Shown: positions 38,201-46,203 of the stretch, piece after piece
Layout: each line of letters opens with the position of its first letter
Position numbering within the stretch: the first letter of the stretch is position 1
Source of the DNA: Mansonella perstans
Lineage: Eukaryota > Nematoda > Chromadorea > Rhabditida > Onchocercidae
DNA: 64,000 bases
Direction of reading: 5' to 3'
Assembly: GCA_037074765.1 (NCBI GenBank)
Contig: JBAMDO010000022.1
Span: forward strand, 124,001-188,000
Notes under the pieces: generated by a model
What the model was told of the DNA's origin: nothing
The model's database searches: none
What the model saw: only the letters and a program-made list of their open reading frames with translations
Made by a program: the position numbers and the translations under genes

Positions 38201-39910
38201 AGAATCGCAACCCCTGTATTCCAATTTCTGCCACCCGGCTAGCTTTAAAGTTAGTATTAGTGAAATTGACCGCGACTTACTACACTAAGTTATTACTCTC
38301 GAGATATTTATCGTCGTACTTCGAGTTGTACCATTTGCACTTCTATTTTCCCTTTTCTGGTTTTTTAAAAGTTATTTGAATTACAATGAAATCCTTTCAT
38401 TTGTTCATCGATAAATTACTGCAATTGAATCGCTTTTTTTTGCATGGCTGAAAATTTTAATTGATTACTTCATCAATTGCTAAAATATTTGCTTTTGCAA
38501 AAAAAAAATTTACATAAAGGTTTTTCGATTAAAATTTTTTAGTTTTATTCAAATTTTAAATTTACTAAAAAGTTTATAAAGTTTTCTGATTTAAATTCAA
38601 AATTTAAATTTATCAAATGATCAGCAGATAACGAGCAAAATAATTATCACTTTAAAATTTTTGCATGTTTACTGCTATTTTCTTTTAACTATGAAATCTT
38701 TTTTTTGTTCATTTCTGCTAAAATTGAAATTAATTTGTTTAAATCTTTTACAGTATCCTTCAATGAACGATAAATATCCTGCAATAACAACATCATCATG
38801 TATGATTGCTGCAATTGATCCACGTTACAATAATTCGGTACAAATGCTTTTATCACGACAGCGATGTAATCAAAATGGTAAATTATGTATATTAAGTCTA
38901 ATTAATAATACAGGAATGAATTTGAAATCGTTTCACAGAAATGAAGTTTTAATTGAAGAAGTTAAATTTCGCATTCTTTCTATTCAATCAATATTTCTAC
39001 AAACAAACAATATATTTATATGTACCGCGCACTAATTGAGTTTTAATTTAATTTAAAAAACGTCAATTTCAATTCATCAATTCATTAGATATATTTATGA
39101 TGTTTTTTTTTCTTTTTTTTTTTATACAACCTAAATTAATAGAATGGTGGAAATTTACACTTTTATCTGTCACATATCTTTTAGTTTTCGTTTTGTTTTT
39201 ATCTAAAGAAAAAATGAATCAAAATGAATTTCACATATATTTTAACTTGCACATGATCATTTACGTGCGTGTATATATATGATGTAAGTAAATTTACTTT
39301 ATTTACATACTCATCTTTTACCGCTACCACTACTTGCTTATTAATGAAATTCAACATAAAGCATTAAAGCATTAAATTCATTAATAAAAAATTTGGGTTG
39401 AATAAATGAGAAATATGAAATGTTTAAAGATTATTGATTAATAGAAAATATCGCGTTATTTTATGTTTATAGTTTCTTTTTTTTTTTTCAGGGTTATGCG
39501 ACTATGCAACGATTAGCTACGATGATCTCTGCAACTCGTCATCTAATTATTATCAACAATCACAGCAGCAAAATCAACACTATTTCAATTATATGCCACA
39601 TGCAACAACAACATTTGTACCCAACCATAATTTATCTCCTGTTATTAGGCCTCAATTAGGGACACATTTTAGACCACCACCTAATTTTCCACCACCACCA
39701 CCACCACCACCACCACAACTTGCTGGTGGCCATCACTCAAGTACACCATTCTCTGTTGCTTCAACCGCTCGGGTTTCGGATGATTCGGCATATAGCGACA
39801 GTTCCGCATCAACCCTACAATATCATGGTGAAGTGATAACAAATAAGTCTGCAATGTTGCTACGTATGGATTTATCCAAAAATCCGCCCGTTTTTGTTCA
39901 AGGTTTATAA
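11053..39910 (+). CDS. lat-1: latrophilin-like adhesion G-protein-coupled receptor (LAT-1 type), 17 exons, 1,053 aa
   Basis: This is a plasma-membrane adhesion GPCR. Exons by eye: 11053-11218, 21222-21408, 29630-29748, 30353-30473, 30602-30826, 30952-31135, 31267-31450, 31732-31863, 32112-32311, 32842-33006, 33578-33784, 34283-34436, 34675-34912, 35258-35426, 35696-35863, 38754-38877, 39492-39910. All phases join and the frame closes at TAA 39908. Domains in order: signal peptide (1 to about 22), Thr-rich linker, SUEL/RBL lectin (about 56-153), a second Thr-rich linker, HormR (about 213-270), GAIN (about 274-555) with GPS cleavage motif, seven membrane helices (about 567-815), and a 236-residue tail with nine consecutive prolines. 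No olfactomedin domain is present, as expected for invertebrate latrophilins. The length matches C. elegans LAT-1 (roughly 1,000 residues). LAT-1 in worms acts in oriented cell division and tissue polarity; that role here is inferred. ATG 11053 is chosen because a signal peptide follows directly. AATAAA at 40001 is the likely polyadenylation signal. Confidence 0.92.
12596..12649. repeat. near-perfect 54-bp palindrome (23-bp arms)
   Basis: Arms 12,596-12,618 and 12,627-12,649 are exact reverse complements over 23 bp (GCTTTAATTACTATTACG... against its complement). The 8-bp centre is itself palindromic (TTTAAA) with a single T/T mismatch. The flanks carry a related direct repeat, TGATTGTGATACTGTGATC near 12,540 and TGATTGCGATACTACGATC near 12,653. 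It could form a cruciform or be the remnant of a foldback or MITE-like element. Confidence 0.9.
12725..12748. repeat. 10-bp inverted repeat with a 4-base loop
   Basis: ATCTATTGCT, then AAAA, then AGCAATAGAT. It forms a perfect short hairpin about 75 bp after the 54-bp palindrome. No T-run or gene end is next to it, so it is not a terminator. Confidence 0.7.
15887..15941. repeat. TAG/GTA triplet microsatellite
   Basis: About 55 bp of TAG/GTA units with occasional AAT or TGG interruptions, inside lat-1 intron 1. Confidence 0.8.
21838..22035. repeat. imperfect tandem duplication, unit about 125 bp
   Basis: GAATTGAAATTGAAATTGG appears near 21,879 and again near 22,004. Each is preceded by a matching ATATTTCA(C/T)TT(G/A)ATAAAT stretch. 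It lies in lat-1 intron 2. Confidence 0.65.
22262..22600. repeat. tandem duplication, unit about 169 bp, each with a CT microsatellite
   Basis: Both copies run from a (CT)n tract through CTCTCTGAC, then a T/A-rich stretch with ATTTTAATATTTAATAA, then GCTAAGA(G/A)ATTTTATAAACTT. The GCTAAGA anchors are at 22,380 and 22,549. The copies differ at many bases. Confidence 0.75.
25763..25858. repeat. 49-bp tandem duplication
   Basis: GAAATGATC(A/G)GTCAACG followed by TTTTAAATTT occurs at 25,763 and 25,812, each copy continuing to (T/C)GTTAAATT. It lies in lat-1 intron 2. Confidence 0.8.
26165..26312. repeat. CA/TA dinucleotide microsatellite
   Basis: About 150 bp of ACACAT, ATATAA and ACACAC units. 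The Cys/Tyr/Val-rich frame on the minus strand is a repeat artefact. Confidence 0.85.
28796..28820. repeat. 25-base T homopolymer
   Basis: An uninterrupted T run between GCGTG and GTGCC. Its length in the assembly is likely to be uncertain. Confidence 0.9.
30177..30258. repeat. 41-bp perfect tandem duplication
   Basis: The unit TATAATTTTTGCACTTAAGT, followed by AATTC and a T-rich end, occurs twice with 41-bp spacing (TATA at 30,177 and 30,218). The copies are essentially identical, which suggests a recent event. It lies in lat-1 intron 3. Confidence 0.9.
30353..30473 (+). other. lat-1: lat-1 exon 4: Thr-rich mucin-like linker
   Basis: The exon encodes a run beginning VKTTTSTTAMTTTFSTTT, followed by a helical stretch. 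It links the lectin to HormR. The region is low-complexity and dense in likely O-glycosylation sites. Confidence 0.85.
30602..30826 (+). other. lat-1: lat-1 exon 5: hormone-receptor (HormR) domain
   Basis: Residues about 213-270 contain four cysteines (215, 238, 250, 266) and conserved tryptophans in the order C...DW...CP.G..G.A.W.C..DG.W...PDLS.C. This is the standard HormR pattern. An Asp/Asn-rich patch precedes it. It ends AAAGG|GTAG in phase 2. Confidence 0.9.
30952..33006 (+). other. lat-1: lat-1 exons 6-10: GAIN domain with GPS autoproteolysis motif
   Basis: Exons 30952-31135, 31267-31450, 31732-31863, 32112-32311 and 32842-33006 encode residues about 273-561. The GPS has the canonical cysteines and tryptophans (C516-V-W-W, C531, C543-H-C545). 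The cleavage triad is H547-L548-T549, so self-cleavage before T549 is expected. The released tethered agonist would begin TYFAVLMD. Together with the lectin, HormR and 7TM parts this places the protein firmly in the latrophilin subfamily. Confidence 0.92.
33578..35426 (+). other. lat-1: lat-1 exons 11-14: seven-transmembrane region
   Basis: Exons 33578-33784, 34283-34436, 34675-34912 and 35258-35426 encode TM1-TM7 (residues about 567-815). Family landmarks include HYFFLAAFSWMLLEG in TM3, GYGFP at the TM4 start, CWL in extracellular loop 2, FVGPVAIILLCN in TM5, LGLTWTFGLLW in TM6 and MNSLQGLFIFLFH in TM7. The exon 11/12 junction follows TM2. Exon 12 must end at GGTTACG (34436), which uses a GTGTGG donor; the alternative GTACTT donor 5 bp further would break the frame and lose GYGFP. 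Confidence 0.93.
35101..35212. repeat. 18-bp minisatellite, about six copies
   Basis: CTACTAAATGATACTGTG is repeated with an exact 18-bp period for three copies, then degenerates over three more. It lies in the intron before the last transmembrane exon. Confidence 0.88.
36599..36750. repeat. imperfect tandem duplication, unit 80 bp
   Basis: TCTTTA(C/T)TTTCGTTATCACAAAT occurs at 36,599 and 36,679. Each is followed by TGTTTTGTTATC or a similar phrase. It lies in lat-1 intron 15. Confidence 0.7.
37595..37666 (+). other. lat-1: candidate alternative terminal exon of lat-1
   Basis: After a plausible acceptor (AAACATTTAG) the frame that continues exon 15 (phase 0) reads NYTKEYPPARELIFFNCATD plus three residues, then TAG at 37664. 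Use of this exon would cut the tail from 236 to about 79 residues and remove the polyproline segment. The frame match and the protein-like composition are the only evidence. The open frame is only 24 codons, so it could be chance. Confidence 0.3.
38036..38340 (-). pseudogene. glmS: degraded bacterial-type glmS (glucosamine-6-phosphate synthase) fragment, candidate nuclear Wolbachia insertion
   Basis: The minus strand encodes pieces of the N-terminal glutaminase domain of GlmS, split over two frames. In order: SNNLV near 38,290; QKLEYRGCDSSGIAIIN (38,180-38,235), which matches the conserved LEYRGYDSxGIA motif; then, shifted, GRIEVKKSEG (about 38,150-38,180) and CEVVGNSKMS (about 38,095-38,125); then, back in the first frame, GTTSTAHTSWATRG (38,045-38,085), which matches GTTGIAHTRWATHG. 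Stops and frameshifts show it is dead. It lacks the insertion typical of animal GFAT between these motifs, so a bacterial source is favoured. It lies antisense in lat-1 intron 15, in a patch clearly richer in G and C than the intron around it. The transferred segment may extend to about 37,850. Wolbachia as donor is an inference. Confidence 0.72.
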
Positions 39911-40000
39911 AATAATTTATTAGAGTTGCTTATTGGTCATTTTTACCAACACATAATAACAACAGATTAAGCTAATTAATGTCAATTACGATAAAAAGGC

Positions 40001-40006
40001 AATAAA
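40001..40006 (+). promoter_or_regulatory. lat-1: polyadenylation signal AATAAA of lat-1
   Basis: This is a canonical hexamer 91 bases past the lat-1 stop codon. It is the first perfect one in the expected range. Confidence 0.5.
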
Positions 40007-40518
40007 TTGTACACTATAAACTTTCAATCTATATGAGAGTTAATTGTTTATTGATATATGTAAAATGTTAAATGAATACCAGCTAGAAATTAACAAGTAA
40101 TCACAGTAAGTAACTCTATTACACTTTGAATGAAGTAATCGCAAGAAGTAACTCTATCTTACTTTGAATAAAGTGATCATAAAAATTAACTCTATGTTAC
40201 TTTGACTTTTTTTTGCTTACTGTTAATAATTTTTGCGGTACACAATATCGGGTTCGGAAATTTTCCATCTTGTTCAAGATTTAATCGAATATTTAAAAAA
40301 TTTTTTTGTACTATATGAACATTTCTAAAAAGTACATAATGTTGTGAAGAGAAAAAAAGCAGTTCGAATTATTTTTTCCTTCTTATATAAAATAATTATC
40401 ATATGACCTTTCTCATTATTTTCCTTTCTTCAAATTATTTTCGTTGACAAAAAAAGAAATAGTTTGACTTCTGATGGCAATGTGAATTAATCAAATGTTA
40501 AATTAAACTAAAAAAAAA

Positions 40519-40820
40519 TGAGAAATTTCAATTGCATTAGCTACAAATATATTTGTTGAAATGCTATTGATATAATCAATCCGGATTCCTATTTCGATGA
40601 TTACAAATGTGTTTGTTAAAATGCTATTGATGTAGTAAATCCGGATTCCCATTGCATCAATTACAAATGTGTTTATTGGGATGGTATTAATTAGTCCGGA
40701 TTTTGATTGCATTAATTACAAATATATTTGTTTGAATGCTATTGATGCAATCAATCCGGATTTCTATTGCATTGATTACAAATATGTTTATTAATATGAT
40801 ATTGATATAATCAAGCCGGT
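40519..40820. repeat. 60-bp minisatellite, five copies
   Basis: The anchor CCGG occurs at 40,581, 40,641, 40,696, 40,756 and 40,816, giving a 60-bp period with one 55-bp unit. Each unit contains ATTACAAAT(A/G)T(A/G)TTT followed by TGCTATTGATATAATCAATCC or a variant. Because 60 is a multiple of three, the minus strand shows an open frame with 20-residue periodicity. I regard that frame as a by-product. Confidence 0.88.
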
Positions 40821-41254
40821 TAAATACGACAGGAGGACAAAAAAAAAAAAAAAAGTGGTACGTATATAAATAATCTTATTCAGCAATCTCAAAATGATGT
40901 TAAAGTAATTAAAATTTCAAGTGTAACATCATTTTAGCACTGGTAAATTGAAAAATCCTTTTTTCCGCAAATGATCGATGCTTATCTGGAAAATTTGCAT
41001 ATTTTAAAAGTGACCGATTTCAGTTTTTGGAAGTAATCGAAATATTCGTTCAAATTTCGGGAAGTGATTCAAATATTCTTATTATCGGGAATAATCAAAA
41101 TTTTTTTTTAGGATAAATGAAATTTTGCAAGTTTTAAAATTAGAAACGTCCATTTTTTTTTTTTTTTTTTGTAAACTTTCATTTGTAAGAAATATTTCCA
41201 ATACTATCCTGTCTTCTTTTTTTATATTCTTATTCGATTTATTCATTTCAAATT

Positions 41255-41325
41255 TATCATGATAATTTCTTTGACTGTTATTGACTGATCACTGTATATT
41301 TCTTGACTGATCACTGTATCTCTAT
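41255..41325. repeat. direct repeat of about 24 bp, two copies
   Basis: TTGACTGATCACTGTAT is repeated with about 25-bp spacing, preceded by a partial third copy (TTGACTGTTA). Confidence 0.7.
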
Positions 41326-41840
41326 GTTATGCATATATATATGTGGCATCGTTGTATTTGTAATCATGCAATCATAAAAAAAAGTTTGAAAATATTCAAA
41401 TTTGTTAATAACTTTTGCAGGTATTGGTGATTTTCATTTTTTTTTTGCAGTAAAATTTGTTTTTGTTAGTTATATATCACAAATTAATGTACGTTTGATG
41501 TCTAAATTAAACTATTTGTTGATATAGAGAAATGATATAAAATTAATATGTTAGAATTACGATAACTAATTTTCAGTAATAATGCCATAATTGTTAAATC
41601 GTATTCTTTTGTATAAGCCAATCAATTTCATGCCTTATTATGTATTATTGCGTACTATGCTATAATATATAAACATTGCAAAGCTTTATGTTAAATCAAT
41701 TCCGAATACATTTAGAATACAGACAGAAACAGATGTATTATTATACTTGTTAGAAAGTAAATTAGTTGCCCAAAGATTTTAATTATCTTAATTATTTTGC
41801 AACAATGATTCAATTTGTTTTAAATTTCAAAAAAAAAAAT

Positions 41841-42045
41841 TGCTTGCTGCCATAAGCTAGTTAGTTATCTGTGTGGTAATGTTTCTGATACCTCATGTAG
41901 AAACCTTCTAAGAAATTCAAAAGGATCGATAGGCCACGCTTTCGCGGTCTGTATTCGTACAAATCAAGAAAAATCAAAATCATGCAAGCTTTTGCCCTTT
42001 TATGCTACGAGAGATTTCTGTCTTCTCTGAGTTAACGGACCTTTG
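41841..42045 (-). pseudogene. degraded 28S rRNA fragment
   Basis: Read on the minus strand, the segment holds hallmarks of the conserved 3' part of eukaryotic large-subunit rRNA, in the right order. CTCAGAGAAGACAGAAATCT comes first. AAAAGGGCAAAAGCTTGCAT, TGATTTTGATTTT and GTACGAATACAGACCGCGAA follow. Then come AGCGTGGCCTATCGATCCTT, AGGTATCAGAAAC and TACCACACAGATAACTAACT. Point changes and small indels are scattered through it, and it stops abruptly at an A/T-rich edge (41,840). It is a partial, non-functional copy, about 205 bp long, in the orientation opposite to its neighbour genes. Confidence 0.85.
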
Positions 42046-42788
42046 TTGAATTTCTTGCCGAAATTTTAATTGTATTGCGCAGCAACCATGCCACGGCTAA
42101 CCGGAAATTAAATTGCCTGTTCTATTATGTTTAAAAACATAGGAAAATTAGAGAGGATAAAAGTTGTAACATACTATCAAATATTATCAAACTAAAAGCA
42201 GCTAATGGAAATAAAGAAGGGAAACGAGATATTGACTGAAAAGATGAGTCAATTAGCCAAAGAATTGAATGAATTACAGGAAAAAAAACTTTAGAGAAAA
42301 ATCCAGAGCGTAAATTAAAATACTTTCCAATTAATAATATTAAGAAGTTGATGTGCAAAGTTCAAAAATCTAAAATTTAGATTACTTTAAAAAAATAAAA
42401 TTGCTAAAAGAATTCATTTTCTAAAAATGAAAAATGTAAAAGAAGTCTATTAAAATATGCGATTAAAATTCTCAAAGTTATAGAAAGAAATAGAAAAAAG
42501 AAAACAAAAGAACTGCTCGCAGCAGAGAGAGGAAGAAAGAGAGATATTCACAATTAATGTATTATAGTAAGTTGCAAAATTTAAAACAAAATTTTTAAAA
42601 ATTAAAACAGCCAAAAAAAGAAAAGAATAAGGAGAACATTATTTAATAACAGCTTGTAAACAGTAATTTAAACTAATCGACAAAGAAGCAAATGACTACT
42701 TCCTTTATTTCCTTTCATTCCTTTGAATTTATTTGTCTGATACATTTCCTAAAATCAAACTTATTTATTGTGAACCGCATGATAAACT

Positions 42789-42900
42789 GTCACATTTGGT
42801 ATTTCCCGAAATAATGGTATCGAATTTTATAATTTCCGCACATTTGGTAGTTCTCGGAAGAATGGTATCACATTTGATATTTTCTGGAAGAATGGTAGTG
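42789..42900. repeat. imperfect tandem repeat, about 37-45 bp, three copies
   Basis: The phrase CACATTTGGTA(T/G)TT(C/T)(C/T)C followed by GAA(A/G)(T/G)AATGGTA recurs three times. The short open frame across it is explained by the repeat. Confidence 0.7.
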
Positions 42901-45900
42901 CTTGTTACAACGCCTTATATCCATTATAAATTAGAGTCCAATCAACAATTTCTGTTGTAAATACGGAATTATCGGGAAATTTATGGCTTATGTCACATGC
43001 TAATGATAGATCATTATATTACTCAATATTACTAGTTTATAAAAAGTATGAAAAAATGGGCATAAATAACGCAATAAATTAGTAAATTAGTAAACAGGTA
43101 TAAGTTGCACAATAAACAAAGAATATATCATTAGTTTCAATAAACAAATATCCGTTATCATTCCATTAATAGGTTCTTAATGAAGTTCTTTTTTAATACA
43201 CTTGATATATTTCCGGCAGTCAAACTGAGAAAAAATGCTGCTGGAAAAAAATCAATTATAGCAGAAATGATCAGTTTTGAATAACAAACCTCTGTCGCCA
43301 CTTTAATTAGTTATAGGTAATTGACATTTCGTTAATAGGTTCCCAATTGGTGGTAAATGCCTCGTTTAACTCGAAAAATATACTGCAGTGAACATATCAA
43401 ATATAAAAGTATGAGAAAAGGATAATATAGCTTTACGGTCGAAATGATGTCAGATGACCGAAATTTAGCTTTTCTGCAGTTTGAACTCTTTCATAGCTTT
43501 TGCAAAATACTGTCAATTAATATATGTTATGGATTTAGTGGAAAGCTTTACTTACGATCATCATAGACATTATAATCTGATCATTTGCATGATTTGTCGT
43601 GTTTATTTCAAACGATTTTCGCAGCCATAACAAACATAACAATCTCTTTGTGACTATTGCTAGCTTATACCTTCTCACTGCCTCAATTTTATATCATTTC
43701 AATTGCATCCAATCATTCTATCCATAATTATCATTTTGGTAATCCGGAAAGCCATCAAAAATTTGTTGAGAAAAGAAAGAAAAGCAGCAACTGATTGTCC
43801 AATAAAAGTAAAATAAAGTCAAGAGGACGTATTTTTTGGCTATTTCTTGGCTATTATTCTTATTTATTTTTTTGAATTTTTTTTAGCAAATATTAAGACT
43901 TCTTTTTTACATTAATTTGTTCATATAATAATTTTTGTTTCTTTATTGTTTATTTTAGTCATTTATAAATTTTGTTTTCAATTTGGCTGTAAAAGAAACC
44001 AATTTTATCACTGTTGTCTTTTTTAATGCACTTTTCCAATTTTTTTTTCTTCATATAACAATTGTAAACAAATAGACAAAAAGTTCGGGATGAATTTATT
44101 CATATCGGATAGATTTGACTTTTTCTAAATCTGCTATTGCAGACATTTACATTCGTGTAAGTTTGACACTTGTCCTTCATTATTAGTCAAAAAAATTTTC
44201 AATATAACTATAGGTTCGCTGAATTCATCGAGAACTGTGAAAACAAGTAATCGGGATTGATCGGAATCTCCAATTCCTTGAAACCGGTGAAGTTTTAAAC
44301 TCTTTTAAGTGTCTGCTTCATCCGAGTAGAATTTATTAATTATCCCATATGACGGTGCGAATTCTTGCCATAAACTTCAAATCAGATATTTGTCGAAAGA
44401 TAATATGATGAGAATTAATCAAGAATGATGATTAAGCAAATTTGGCAAATTGGATACAATTGTGTTGTTTATTAATTAATATTGATTTTTTGTTGTTCAA
44501 TCAGTAAATTAGAAAAAAAATTATGCAGAAAAAACAATCAAAAATCAACATAAAAGAAATTAAAATGATGAAAAAAAAAATTATTTTACATTTAAAGAAA
44601 TTTCTTCACATTTACTGAAATATTTTTCCATTACTGATGTAATATATTGAATACTGTAACAAAGTACTCATTGTACCAGTTAGGATAAATTAACAGTGTG
44701 ATGGAAACATTGTTTGTTTTAAATAATGAAAACGGAAGTGCTGTTTCAATTTATTTGACGTTCTTCAATGTTCTACATTGTTTTTTGTTTCTCTTGGCGT
44801 AATATTTCTAGGAATGAAATTTTTAAATGTAAAATTTACAATGACTTCAACATTTGTTAAAATTGAAATTTTAGTATTACCTTAACCAATAAAGCAAATA
44901 AAATGATGTTGAAAGAATGAAGCAAACTTTTTGTTATAATGCTACGAAAATAATTGTATTAATATCACTTACAATTTAAATAACTACAAATTTCGGGGAT
45001 GAGTTTCCGACTTTGAATTAAATTAAATTTCGGAAAAAAGAAAACCTAAATGCTATGAGTTGGCAAATTTATTTCATTGTTAATCTGTTTCAATTGTTTC
45101 ATTACTGCTGGGAATTCTTTTTTAATTTCTAATTATGATTGGCTTATTTTAAATTACATTTTCTGGCTGCTTTAGAACATCAGAATTTTATGCTTTACTT
45201 TGCAAATGAATTACTGAAATGAAATTTAGAAGTGAAAGAATTGAAAGAAAATTTGCTTGCTTATTTAATTTAAAAATAAACGCTCATTTTGTATATGTTT
45301 TTGTTCTGAGAAAAAAATTTTAGTTACTTTTTTAAGATTTTCTTTTTAGATGAATTTTTGCAATGCCTTTTTTTCTCCAATTAATTTTCCCTTTCAAACT
45401 AATTAATGCTATTTTTTTATTGCAATAATAACAAATTAAATTTGCTACTGATACCATTACAATGATATAAATTATTAACTGTAATTAGTGCTAATACTAT
45501 CAATAATACCACTTGCGTATAAAACAAGTGTTCTAGAAAAAAGTAGGCGGAAAAATGGTTTTTTTTTTAAACTAGGTCAAAATTTGAAATTTGAAAGAAA
45601 AAAATTGTCATCATTCTACAAACAGCCGTTGTTGCATCACCGATCAAAGTTTAACAGTTTACCATCATCATATGTGTTTGATAGTATTACCTGTCTTAAT
45701 CTAACCAAATGTTAAATCGTTGACATACAATTAACTTTGACTCACTTTTTTATTCCCAGATATCCAGACTGACAATTAGAAAATATCCCAGAAATCTAGA
45801 CTGATATTTGGAAAATATCGGTGATAAAAAGATAGCATAACACTGCAGTATCATGTTTTCACAAAATTCCCATTCTTAATTCTCTTATATGTTTGCTTTT

Positions 45901-46170
45901 TTTTCCTGCTGTAAAATATTTTATAATATCACTGATTTTTATCATTAGCGTTATCTTACGCGAAATTTTCTTGTCATTTTCATAATTCTATGCTGATTAT
46001 TTTTTTTTTTTTGAATAAAAGTCACCAGTATAATCACCCACATATGAGTAACTAATTATTCGTTAATTACTTATTCTAACTTCAAAAATTTTCAGCAAAG
46101 TAATGATGATAAATTGTATAGTGTTCTAACAATATCAAAGTTTCTTTTTATCAATACTATTATCACTGTT

Positions 46171-46175
46171 ATCAG
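46171..46175 (+). promoter_or_regulatory. possible spliced-leader acceptor before the secreted-protein gene
   Basis: ATCAG, preceded by TATCACTGTT, lies 28 bases before the ATG. Nematode mRNAs are often trans-spliced at such AG sites. The pyrimidine content is only moderate, so this is tentative. Confidence 0.25.
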
Positions 46176-46203
46176 CAATCAAATAACAAAGAAAAAATAA
46201 ACA

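Larger units (their letters stand above)
35696..39910 (+). other. lat-1: lat-1 exons 15-17: cytoplasmic tail
   Basis: Exons 35696-35863, 38754-38877 and 39492-39910 encode residues 818-1053. The tail opens LHKDYLKWVK right after TM7, the usual juxtamembrane position. It continues through Ser/Thr-rich sequence, a Gln/Asn-rich stretch and FPPPPPPPPPQ (a possible SH3/WW/EVH1 ligand), and ends FVQGL. That ending is not a classical class I PDZ motif, unlike many vertebrate latrophilins. A 2.9-kb intron interrupts the tail. Confidence 0.87.
39911..46203. other. intergenic region between lat-1 and the secreted-protein gene
   Basis: This is AT-rich sequence. It contains the lat-1 polyadenylation signal AATAAA (40,001), a 60-bp minisatellite, two smaller repeats and the 28S rRNA fragment. 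The 6.3-kb spacing argues against an operon with the next gene. Stretches near 44,220-44,380 are a little GC-richer but show no recognisable frame. Confidence 0.65.

Noticed and set aside
37878..38340. Solo LTR on the plus strand (TATAAA at 37,907, AATAAA at 37,946)
   Set aside because: Most of the segment is better explained by glmS-like coding blocks on the minus strand, and no paired ends or target-site duplication were seen.
38188..38379. Plus-strand 63-codon frame
   Set aside because: It is the antisense shadow of the glmS pseudogene fragment.
40503..40712. Minus-strand repetitive 69-codon frame
   Set aside because: It is the by-product of a 60-bp minisatellite whose period is a multiple of three.
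39911..46203. Operon between lat-1 and the secreted-protein gene
   Set aside because: A 6.3-kb gap is far beyond nematode operon spacing.
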